7,580 bases of DNA from Candidatus Methanophaga sp. GoMg3.2 (GTDB lineage Archaea > Halobacteriota > Syntropharchaeia > Alkanophagales > Methanospirareceae). The notes under the pieces are model-generated. The model was given only the letters and a program-made list of their open reading frames with translations, did not search any database and was not told the DNA's origin. Shown here in pieces: positions 1-6,613 of the stretch. A program made the position numbers and the translations under genes. Within the stretch, counting starts at the first letter, position 1. Every line of letters starts with the position of its first letter. The stretch is from NCBI GenBank assembly GCA_013180565.1, contig QBUN01000308.1, forward strand, positions 1-7,580. The letters are read 5' to 3'.

Positions 1-2
1 CT

Positions 3-188
3 GAGTCCACGATGAGATTTGAATCTTCATTCAATGGCTCTATGCATATAGGTGTGATAACAAATAACACAAAGATCTCGGAGGATTACATTGGTGAGTT
101 CTATGTTGCCGAGGTCATAATAATAAGTGACAAAAATATGACCTCAGAGAAGGAGAAAGAAGAAGAAGAGTGGATGGAGTGCCCCTAA
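3..188 (+). CDS. C-terminal end of an unidentified, probably extracellular protein (5' end outside window)
   Basis: An open frame enters from the left edge in frame 3 and ends at TAA 186-188, giving 61 residues. I do not recognise the family. The visible part has beta-strand-like stretches (MHIGVITNN, EFYVAEVIIISD) and three N-glycosylation sequons (NGS, NNT, NMT), which fits an extracytoplasmic protein like the next gene. It ends in a highly charged run (EKEKEEEEW) followed by MECP, with no transmembrane helix, so any membrane anchor must lie upstream. The coding sequence stops 57 bases before the next start, on the same strand, so membership of the same operon is likely. The Lys/Glu run resembles the KEKEEED stretch that precedes the Gly/Ser stalk of the downstream protein, which hints at a related surface protein ending at that junction; this is weak inference. 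The absence of stops over 61 codons, plus position and style, support it as real coding. Confidence 0.6.
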   Translation, partial: ESTMRFESSFNGSMHIGVITNNTKISEDYIGEFYVAEVIIISDKNMTSEKEKEEEEWMECP

Positions 189-245
189 GCTGCAAAAACA
201 AGTTATACCTCTGCTACGGGTATAGAGAAGAGATAAAAAGGGAAC

Positions 246-3200
246 ATGAATAGGGAGAGGGTTAGTGCTTTTATTGCCGCACTCATCATAGCTCTACTGA
301 TACCTGCATCTGTAGCTATCAATATTCCTCTTTCTGTAAAGACCGCCACTTCTATGGATTTGAATGATCTCAGAATCGCTGTTGCTCTGGATTATCAAAT
401 GAGATCCGCAGCGAATGAGACGAACACTGTGGCGGAAGAAGAGATGATAGACAGAAATAATCGAACAATATACGTTCCAGCGGACTATTCTACGATTCAA
501 GAGGCGGTGGATGCTTTAATATTCGATGTAGGTATTGTATATGTCTTAAACGGCACTTATCGTGAAACTATAACGATTCCGAATCCGGTAGAGCTTATAG
601 GAGCAGATATGGGCGATACGACCATTGATGGGTGCGGAAATGCGACCATAACACTCCTTGCTGATGGCTGTACTATAATGGGCTTCTCGATAATAAATGG
701 AAGCAGTGGTGTGAAAGTTGAGTCAGATAACAATACAATCTCGGAGAATCTAATTGAGAATAACTCCGTGGGCATTGAGCTTAATGGGTCATCGAATCTA
801 ATCTACCACAACAACTTTAAGAATGATCAAAACGCTATTAACTCAAATAACAACTCTTGGGATGATGGACGGGAGGGAAACTACTGGTATGATCATACAG
901 GAAACGATCTGAACTTCGATGGTATTACAGATGATCCTTATGTGGAAGGAGGTGTAATTGATCTCTATCCTCTCTTTGTGCCATTTAAGAGGTCTTATGA
1001 TCCTGCAATAACTCATGTTACCGTCCCAAGAACCGCGTATATGAATGAGACTGCCCTGATATATCTGGGTGTTGCAAATTATGGGTCAGCGGAGCTTACA
1101 AGTAACTTTACGGTTACAATAGCTAATTCCACTCTAAATAAGTCCCTATATCTCCCATATAAGACAAGAGAGGTCATTTTCTTTAACTACACTCCAAACG
1201 AGACAGGAATAGTGAATGTATCGGCTGAAATAGAGGGGGGCTGTGCTGATCGAAATGCGGCAAATAACATTATGGTGGCGAACTTTACAGTAACAGAGGC
1301 GATATTTGAGCGACTTTATACTTATGATCTGAATAACTGGACAGATTTGGAAGAATATGATAGTTATAGGCTGCCAGAGAAGAGGGCAAGTGTATTGAGG
1401 TACATGAAAGAACTTCAAAACGCAGATGGCAGCTTTGGTCTAGCTGGAGCTTCAACTGCCATGGCTATACTTTCTGTAGCCTCTGCTGGGATGGATCCAC
1501 ATGATTTTAAGAGGTTAAACAACTCGCTTGTAGACTTCTTGAGGAAGAACCCATCAAGAAGCGATCTCATCACGATCGCACAATATACGCTTGCAATTGC
1601 CGCGGCAGGAGAAGAGCCGAGGGACTTTGGTGGCAGGAATTACATTATTTTGATTGGATCGTTCTTTGATGGGGAGCAGTTTGGCACGAGAGAGGATATT
1701 ATAGACGATGCATGGGCAATCCTTGCCCTTGTGGGTGCAGGCTGCGATATAAACTCCACGATGATTCAATCCGGACAGGAATACATTCTTAAAGCTCAGA
1801 ACACGACCACTTTCGGATGGGGTTCGATGATGGAGACCGCACTTGCAATGGAGGCTTTAATCGCTTCTGGTATCTCGCAGGATAATAGTTCTATTCTTAC
1901 TGGCACATTATATCTGAGGGATAAATTAGTAAAAGAGCAATGGGATGATTTCGGTGGGCGTTGCAAAGGGGAATGCCCGCCACTTAACGACTCTAATGTG
2001 ATAAACTATGCACACTCGGTTCAGGCGATTATCGCATCAGGCGGAAATCCGATAGACGGGAGCTGGGATTATTCTCAGGCGACCGCAAGCTATTATCTTT
2101 ACTCGGACGAATACAATCCTCTCCTCCTACTTTTAGGTCTTGAAGAGGAGGGGTTCAAGTACACATTCAAAGGGTATTATCCACGACCATCCTATACAGC
2201 ACTTGCAGTACCCGCGATCTATGCAAAGCCATACCCACTTATGAAGGTGTACAGAAACAAGCTGCTTCCAGACATCTCACCCGTAGGGTTATATTTACCA
2301 ACCTTCTATGCCAATATCTCAGGGAACTTTACTACACTGATCAAGAACGATGGCGGTATTTTTAATGTGAGTTTTATGGTTGACGGAATCAAGATTGAAA
2401 CAGCAAGGGTTGAAGAGTTCAACACAAGCGCGGCAACTCCTGTAAACTTTGTATGGCGGCCTGAAAAGACGGGGGTATATAATATTACAATAATTGCAGA
2501 TTCAAATGCCGCGATTAATGAGGAAGATGAGGATAATAACAGTATAAGCAGGATAATCTCTGTTGGTCTCCCGGATCTATCAATAGAGGCGGAACTTCCG
2601 GTATTCTATGTCAACGTTACAAACAGGGTCGATCTTGAAGTTTACGGATATGGCGAAAAATTCAATACATCACTTAATATAAATGGCACGGTGGTAGACA
2701 AAGAGGAAAATGTCACTGTATACGGCTACAACGAGACAACCCTTTTCTGGAAACCAAACCATACTGGAAACTACACACTTACACTCATTGTTGACACAGA
2801 AGACGATGTTTTGGAGTCTAACGATGAGAATAACACCATAGAGCAGAATGTAACAGTAATACGCCCGGACTTGTACCCGGTAAATATCTCATTTCCCGGT
2901 TATCTCTATACCTATACAGATAATGTCATAAATGTCACCATAAACGGCTCCGCAGAAGAGTTCAACGCAACCTTATGGGTAAACGAAAGCTTTGTTGAGC
3001 GGATAACAAATATCAGGTCATACACTTCTACAAATATCTCATTTACATGGAATCCCAAGGATATAGGAGCCTACAACCTGACTGTGGTCATAGATTCTGA
3101 TGCTGCCATAAATGAGACGAACGAAACCAACAATAACATCTCCTGTGTTGTAACCGTGGAGCACCGAGAAGCACCATGCATAGAACTCTTATCTCCAGGA

Positions 3201-5546
3201 GGTGGAGAATGCTGGGCGGGCAAGCATGAAATACTATGGACTGCCAGCGATCCAAACGGCGAGGTGTTGACAATTAACATCAGCTATAGCCCGGATGCCG
3301 GAGATTTATGGTGCCCGATTGCATACAATCTTCCAAATACGGGCTCCTCGCTATGGAACACCGCAAGTGTGCCGGATGGATACAATTACATGGTTAAGGT
3401 AGAAGCATTCGATGGCAACCTCACGACCTCAGACCAATCGAAGGATGTATTCGCGATCTACAACAAGAAATCGCATGAAGAAGCACCGGGGTTCCATTAT
3501 AATGCGGGATTCTCCTTATCCGATGCCCCAAATACAAATGCCACTCTCTGGATAAAAGAGGTCAACGCAGATAGCTCATCCTCTCTCGTTGCTGCTGAGC
3601 GTAAGATATTTGTTTATTGCCGTGATGGTTTTGTAAGAGCGCTTGATGAACTCACGGGTAATGTATTGTGGACTTCTGACCCATTAGAAAAGCCGGCATT
3701 AGGCTCGTGGGCGACTGCGGCATACCATGACGGTTCGGTATTCGTTGCATCCGGGACGAAAGTATATTGCCTTGATGCTAATGATGGTTCGAAATCCTGG
3801 AGCTTCACATTTCCCGATGGTGGTCAGAGTGTAAACGGTGGTCCCTGTGTAGCATACGGTAGGGTATATGTAGGATCATGGGGTGGGGGACACTATTACT
3901 GTCTAGATGCGGAATCAGGCGACGAGTTATGGGCTTTTGCATTATATGATGATACATATGGCGTACAGAATCCTATAATACATCAGGCTCAGTCAACACC
4001 TGTTGCATACGCCGGTAAGGTATATTTCGGTGATTTTATTTATGCACCTACCTCTCTGATATATGCGGTGGATGCATACACAGGCGAAGAAACCTGGAAC
4101 CAGACTGTGGAGTATAGTGCTTGCGGATCGCTCACGGTCGCACACGGCAGGGTATATCTTATGACCTATAATTTCGGTGGTGATGGTGGATTCTATGCGC
4201 TGAATCTAAAAGACGGAGAGATCGTGTGGAAGAAATGGATTGCTCGATCTGATTCCACACCTGCACATGCATACGGGAATATATATGTCTGCGGAGGATG
4301 CCCCGGATATCAAGCATCTCGGATGTACTGTTTGAGCGATGCCAATAAGGGAGCAGAAGTCTGGAGTGTGCCAGACCTTGGGGTATGGACATACTCGCCG
4401 GTGGTAGCAGACGAGAAGGTATTTGTTGGAACTGCTGAGTTTTCGGATGGTATATATGCGCTCAACGCATACACAGGAGAAGAGATATGGCATTCAAATC
4501 TGGGCGGTGGATCCCCTGCTATCTTGCATGGAAAACTGTATAGCGTAGATGAAGATGGGAAAGTGGTTTGTTTTGGCAATAAGGAAAAAATAGACCTTAC
4601 GGTAATATCTCTTGAAGTTCCGAAACAGGTCTATGAGAAGCAGAATTATACTTTGAATATGACGATGTCGAATCTAGGACCAGATAATGCTTCGGCGTTT
4701 AATGTCTCTTTTAGAGTTAATGGGGCGGTTATAGATGAAAAGCGAATTGATGGGCTTGAGGGGAATAGCACAACCGTTACAACTTTCATATGGATACCGG
4801 AAAAGGCGGAAAAGAACTGTACACTTGTGGTTGAGGCAGATTGCCGTAACGAAATTGTGGAGACAAATCCGCTCAATAATACGCTGAGGGAAACCGCGGA
4901 TGTGCTTGAAGGTCCGGATATAGTGGTATTGAGTGTCGGATGCCCCGCTGAGGTCTGGATGGGGGATATTCCTGTTGAACCCGCTATCGAAGCGTTCCAT
5001 CTTGAAGGGGCTGAGATAGAGGTGGAACTCAGAATTGGTGGAGCAACAGTGGGTAGAAAAAGTGCAGTAGTTAGTGGAGAACGGCTTTCTGTAAACTTCA
5101 TATGGTCCCCCTCACAACCAGGCACTTATAATCTGACTATCTTTGCCGATCCGGATACTGATATATATGAAGTTATTGATGCAAATAATGATAAAATGAA
5201 GGTGGTGCAGGTAAAAGAGAAAGAAGAAGAAGATGGACTTTTCGGCTCAGGTTCTGGTGGTGGTGGCGGAAGCGGTACTGGTACTAAAAGAGGGAGTGGT
5301 GTTGGTAGCGGCATCGTCGGTCGAGGGGCTGAAGAAGCGGGTGGCATGCAAGTTCCAGTAAATACGAGCAGTTCCGCAGGTGAAACAAAGAACAAATTTT
5401 CAGGCTATCCTTTTGGAAACGCCACTTCTGGTGAGTCCGGTGGTGGGGGAACGCTACCGATATTATTAATTTTCTTAGTTCTGATCGCCATTGCACTCTT
5501 TTATTTCGGCTACTACAAGGAGAAAAGGGGTTATAGGAGGAGATAG
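246..5546 (+). CDS. Giant multidomain, membrane-anchored surface protein (NosD-like, CARDB, alpha-toroid, PQQ propeller)
   Basis: The protein has 1766 residues and is probably secreted and anchored by its C-terminus. Residues 1-24 form a signal peptide ending in PASVA. Residues 73-247 are a NosD-type right-handed beta-helix, opening with VPADYSTIQEAV (77-88) and closing with the NYWYDHTG...DLYPL signature (212-243). A degenerate CARDB domain follows at 252-352. Residues about 374-640 form an alpha/alpha toroid with five A-rich helix repeats ending in a Gly turn (from 402, 444, 487, 529 and 588) and QW-like motifs at 391 and 605. CARDB domains lie at about 673-773, 775-873 and 874-975, an Ig/FN3-like domain at 976-1075, a PQQ-type propeller at 1097-1446, and CARDB domains at 1449-1556 and 1557-1655. 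A Gly/Ser stalk (1663-1735), a membrane helix (1737-1757) and a basic tail KEKRGYRRR complete it. I count about 60 N-X-S/T sequons. ATG 246 is chosen because the signal peptide begins there, with a weak AAGGGA just upstream. Domain types are confident; the role (ligand capture or adhesion) is inferred. Confidence 0.93.
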   Translation: MNRERVSAFIAALIIALLIPASVAINIPLSVKTATSMDLNDLRIAVALDYQMRSAANETNTVAEEEMIDRNNRTIYVPADYSTIQEAVDALIFDVGIVYVLNGTYRETITIPNPVELIGADMGDTTIDGCGNATITLLADGCTIMGFSIINGSSGVKVESDNNTISENLIENNSVGIELNGSSNLIYHNNFKNDQNAINSNNNSWDDGREGNYWYDHTGNDLNFDGITDDPYVEGGVIDLYPLFVPFKRSYDPAITHVTVPRTAYMNETALIYLGVANYGSAELTSNFTVTIANSTLNKSLYLPYKTREVIFFNYTPNETGIVNVSAEIEGGCADRNAANNIMVANFTVTEAIFERLYTYDLNNWTDLEEYDSYRLPEKRASVLRYMKELQNADGSFGLAGASTAMAILSVASAGMDPHDFKRLNNSLVDFLRKNPSRSDLITIAQYTLAIAAAGEEPRDFGGRNYIILIGSFFDGEQFGTREDIIDDAWAILALVGAGCDINSTMIQSGQEYILKAQNTTTFGWGSMMETALAMEALIASGISQDNSSILTGTLYLRDKLVKEQWDDFGGRCKGECPPLNDSNVINYAHSVQAIIASGGNPIDGSWDYSQATASYYLYSDEYNPLLLLLGLEEEGFKYTFKGYYPRPSYTALAVPAIYAKPYPLMKVYRNKLLPDISPVGLYLPTFYANISGNFTTLIKNDGGIFNVSFMVDGIKIETARVEEFNTSAATPVNFVWRPEKTGVYNITIIADSNAAINEEDEDNNSISRIISVGLPDLSIEAELPVFYVNVTNRVDLEVYGYGEKFNTSLNINGTVVDKEENVTVYGYNETTLFWKPNHTGNYTLTLIVDTEDDVLESNDENNTIEQNVTVIRPDLYPVNISFPGYLYTYTDNVINVTINGSAEEFNATLWVNESFVERITNIRSYTSTNISFTWNPKDIGAYNLTVVIDSDAAINETNETNNNISCVVTVEHREAPCIELLSPGGGECWAGKHEILWTASDPNGEVLTINISYSPDAGDLWCPIAYNLPNTGSSLWNTASVPDGYNYMVKVEAFDGNLTTSDQSKDVFAIYNKKSHEEAPGFHYNAGFSLSDAPNTNATLWIKEVNADSSSSLVAAERKIFVYCRDGFVRALDELTGNVLWTSDPLEKPALGSWATAAYHDGSVFVASGTKVYCLDANDGSKSWSFTFPDGGQSVNGGPCVAYGRVYVGSWGGGHYYCLDAESGDELWAFALYDDTYGVQNPIIHQAQSTPVAYAGKVYFGDFIYAPTSLIYAVDAYTGEETWNQTVEYSACGSLTVAHGRVYLMTYNFGGDGGFYALNLKDGEIVWKKWIARSDSTPAHAYGNIYVCGGCPGYQASRMYCLSDANKGAEVWSVPDLGVWTYSPVVADEKVFVGTAEFSDGIYALNAYTGEEIWHSNLGGGSPAILHGKLYSVDEDGKVVCFGNKEKIDLTVISLEVPKQVYEKQNYTLNMTMSNLGPDNASAFNVSFRVNGAVIDEKRIDGLEGNSTTVTTFIWIPEKAEKNCTLVVEADCRNEIVETNPLNNTLRETADVLEGPDIVVLSVGCPAEVWMGDIPVEPAIEAFHLEGAEIEVELRIGGATVGRKSAVVSGERLSVNFIWSPSQPGTYNLTIFADPDTDIYEVIDANNDKMKVVQVKEKEEEDGLFGSGSGGGGGSGTGTKRGSGVGSGIVGRGAEEAGGMQVPVNTSSSAGETKNKFSGYPFGNATSGESGGGGTLPILLIFLVLIAIALFYFGYYKEKRGYRRR
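474..986 (+). other. NosD-like right-handed beta-helix domain (residues 77-247)
   Basis: The region begins with the pectate-lyase/NosD entry motif VPADYSTIQEAVDAL and VLNGTYRETITI. It continues with short Asn/Gly-rich rungs (GVKVESDNNTISENLIENN, then VGIELNGSSNLIYHNNF) and ends with NNSWDDG, NYWYDHTG and DDPY...DLYPLF, the usual terminal cap of archaeal NosD/CASH-repeat proteins. Only a few rungs are present, so this is a short helix. In surface proteins such domains often bind carbohydrate or serve as rigid structure. No copper-binding cluster that would indicate true NosD maturation activity is visible, and no nos genes are nearby. Confidence 0.85.
1365..2165 (+). other. Alpha/alpha toroid domain of prenyltransferase / intrinsic-factor fold type (residues ~374-640)
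   Basis: Five repeats of the form A-x-x-A-x-A-I-L-A-L-x-x-x-G follow one another: ASTAMAILSVASAG (402), IAQYTLAIAAAG (444), DDAWAILALVGAG (487), METALAMEALIASG (529) and YAHSVQAIIASGG (588). QW-like turns QNADGSFG (391) and GSWDY (605) also belong to the pattern. This is the alternating inner/outer helix pattern of alpha6/alpha6 barrels such as squalene cyclases, protein prenyltransferases, complement C3 and the cobalamin carriers intrinsic factor and transcobalamin. At the position where hopene cyclases have the catalytic DxDD, this protein reads DIIDDA, so the DxDD spacing is missing and cyclase activity is unlikely. C573 and C577 (CKGEC) could pair or bind metal. Ligand binding is the best inference. 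Confidence 0.7.
2262..3171 (+). repeat. Three tandem CARDB domains (residues ~673-975)
   Basis: Three consecutive domains of about 100 residues each run from a PD-hydrophobic start, through a F/L-x-W-x-P-x-x-x-G-x-Y-N-L-T strand pair, to an acidic turn with E followed by NN. The final turns are ADSNAAINEEDEDNN, VDTEDDVLESNDENN and IDSDAAINETNETNN. This is the CARDB (cell-adhesion-related, bacterial/archaeal) Ig-like pattern. The first and third copies are most alike around the terminal strand and turn (FVWRPEKTGVYNITI against FTWNPKDIGAYNLTV), which suggests internal duplication. Two further CARDB copies lie at residues 1449-1655, so such domains flank the propeller region on both sides. Confidence 0.85.
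3534..4583 (+). other. PQQ-type eight-bladed beta-propeller (residues ~1097-1446)
   Basis: The PQQ/BamB-type repeat (Y-A-L-D-A-x-T-G-x-x-x-W) recurs with its tryptophan at residues 1142, 1185, 1229, 1284, 1328, 1373 and 1415. An isolated N-terminal strand, TLWIKE, has W1102. The spacings are 40, 43, 44, 55, 44, 45 and 42 residues. A tail, YSVDEDGKVVCFGN, lacks its own tryptophan, so the eighth blade is probably completed by the N-terminal strand (Velcro closure). There is no adjacent Cys-Cys pair and no obvious catalytic set of a quinoprotein dehydrogenase, so a scaffold or ligand-binding role like BamB is more likely than PQQ-dependent oxidation. Confidence 0.85.
5536..5544 (+). promoter_or_regulatory. 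Strong ribosome-binding site for the ExbB-family gene
   Basis: GGAGGAGAT differs by one base from GGAGGTGAT, the complement of the usual archaeal 16S rRNA 3' end. It lies inside the last codons of the giant surface gene and ends 6 bases before GTG 5551. It decides the start: the in-frame ATG at 5491 lies inside the upstream gene and would add 20 residues to the N-terminus without a comparable site. The stop of the surface gene and this GTG are separated by only four bases, so translational coupling is likely. Confidence 0.8.
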
Positions 5547-5550
5547 CAGC

Positions 5551-6210
5551 GTGAACCTATCGAGCATCCTGCAGTCTGCAATATATCAGATCTCAACCTC
5601 ATTACTGTATCCGGTAATCATCATATTGCTTGGCATGACTGCATTTATTGTTGTGGATATTGGCATGTTCTCGTTTGAGTGGCTTGCAAGAGCTGGCAGA
5701 TTAAAGGGTGGTGCAAAGTCAAATGACCTTGAGAAGGGTGTACTCGAGGCAAAGGCGCTAATAGATGAAGGTAGCATTGAAGAGGGAGTCACCGTACTTG
5801 AGAATGTCACCACAAAACGATTTGTATATCTATTTTTAGACGGTATTTTAGCGCTTAAAGAGACACAACCGGATTGTCCTGATATGTTTGCAATCAACGT
5901 TGAGAAGTTATTGCAGAAATGCGATTCATTCATCTCAAAGCGGCTTGAACGAACGAAGGTGATGGTTAGACTGGGTCCAATGCTGGGACTTATGGGAACG
6001 CTGATACCCATGGGTCCGGCACTGCTTGCACTTACGAGTGGCGATGTGGATACGCTTGCAAATAATTTGATCATCGCGTTTGGTACCACGGTTGTGGGAT
6101 TGCTCGTTGGTAGCGTTTCATATATCCTCTATACAGTCAGAAGACGCTGGTATGAGGATGATATGAATGATATAACCTACATTTGTGAAGTGCTCTTTGG
6201 GGGTGAGTAA
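5551..6210 (+). CDS. MotA/TolQ/ExbB-family proton channel subunit
   Basis: The protein is 219 residues from GTG 5551, a normal length for ExbB/TolQ. It has the family's three-helix layout: TM1 at about 15-42 (LLYPVIIILLGMTAFIVV), a cytoplasmic loop at about 44-135 rich in charged helices, TM2 at about 141-162 and TM3 at about 170-195. TM2 holds LGPMLGLMGTLIPMG, matching the GLLGTV-type motif, and TM3 holds AFGTTVVGLLVG, matching the ALxTTxxGLxxA motif. T150 and T179/T180 correspond in position to the polar pore residues of ExbB and TolQ. In known systems this subunit forms a pentamer around the single helices of ExbD/TolR and converts ion flow into motion. The next gene supplies an ExbD-like helix, so the two probably form one motor. 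The partner that it moves is unknown; the preceding surface protein is the obvious candidate. Family assignment is firm, substrate is inferred. Confidence 0.93.
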   Translation: MNLSSILQSAIYQISTSLLYPVIIILLGMTAFIVVDIGMFSFEWLARAGRLKGGAKSNDLEKGVLEAKALIDEGSIEEGVTVLENVTTKRFVYLFLDGILALKETQPDCPDMFAINVEKLLQKCDSFISKRLERTKVMVRLGPMLGLMGTLIPMGPALLALTSGDVDTLANNLIIAFGTTVVGLLVGSVSYILYTVRRRWYEDDMNDITYICEVLFGGE

Positions 6211-6259
6211 TAAAACCACGGGATCTGTGTAATCTTGTAGGTATAAGAGGCAGAAGAAA

Positions 6260-6613
6260 ATGAGATATATGAATAGAAAAGCTAAAAAGAGAGATGAAGA
6301 AGACGAAGATCCGCTATCAGGTGTTGCAAATCTCTTCGACGTGGCAATGGTATTTGCACTTGGATTGATGGTGATGCTGCTATTGTATCTCAGCATGCCC
6401 GAAGTTTTAACACAATCCGATATGACAATCATTAAAAATCCGGGACAGCAGAACATGGAAGTAATCGTGAAACAGGGCGAGCGAATAGAAAAGTTGGATA
6501 TGAATAACGAGACGGTGCAAATGGCGATTATCGGGGAAGTAGGAACAATATATAGAACAGAAGGTGGTGGAATGATATATGTGCCGACAAAGATGACGGA
6601 GGGTGTGAAATGA
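6260..6613 (+). CDS. DUF2149 family protein, ExbD/TolR-like single-helix partner of the channel
   Basis: The protein has 117 residues. A charged cytoplasmic N-terminus (RKAKKRDEEDEDP, 6-18) leads into one membrane helix at about 24-45, beginning NLFDVAMVFALGLMVMLLLY. D27 sits at the start of this helix, where ExbD, TolR and MotB carry their proton-binding aspartate (compare the PLVDVMLVLLIIF-type motif). The outer part ends in GEVGTIYRTEGGGMIYVP, the C-terminal pattern that I associate with DUF2149. It is shorter than ExbD and lacks a large peptidoglycan-binding domain. ATG 6260 is chosen over ATG 6269 because AGAGG lies 9 bases upstream. The gene starts 49 bases after the ExbB-family stop and overlaps the next gene by four bases (ATGA). 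From memory, DUF2149 genes accompany MotA/ExbB genes in methanogens, often near cobN-like chelatase genes. Confidence 0.85.
   Translation: MRYMNRKAKKRDEEDEDPLSGVANLFDVAMVFALGLMVMLLLYLSMPEVLTQSDMTIIKNPGQQNMEVIVKQGERIEKLDMNNETVQMAIIGEVGTIYRTEGGGMIYVPTKMTEGVK

Noticed and set aside
189..245. Promoter (TTATA at 203-207) for the surface gene in the 57-base gap
   Set aside because: The match to an archaeal TATA box is short, no clear BRE purine element precedes it, and the gap is small enough for simple read-through from the upstream gene. Not strong enough to list.
474..986. A nitrous-oxide reductase maturation role (true NosD)
   Set aside because: Only the generic beta-helix signature is shared. 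There are no nosZ, nosF or nosY genes around it, and such domains are common in unrelated archaeal surface proteins.
3534..4583. Quinoprotein (PQQ-dependent) dehydrogenase activity
   Set aside because: The repeats are PQQ-type, but no vicinal cysteine pair and no recognisable catalytic residues are present, and the propeller is embedded in adhesion-type domains.
4646..5125. 159-residue open frame on the minus strand inside the surface gene
   Set aside because: It is antisense to clear CARDB domains, has Ser/Thr/Pro-rich shadow composition and no ribosome-binding site that I can see. The same applies to the 167-residue antisense frame over the ExbB-family gene at 5586-6089.
5491..5550. ATG at 5491 as an upstream, longer start for the ExbB-family protein
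   Set aside because: It lies inside the surface gene and adds a polar, basic 20-residue stretch not expected in the family. GTG 5551 has a near-perfect ribosome-binding site at the right distance.
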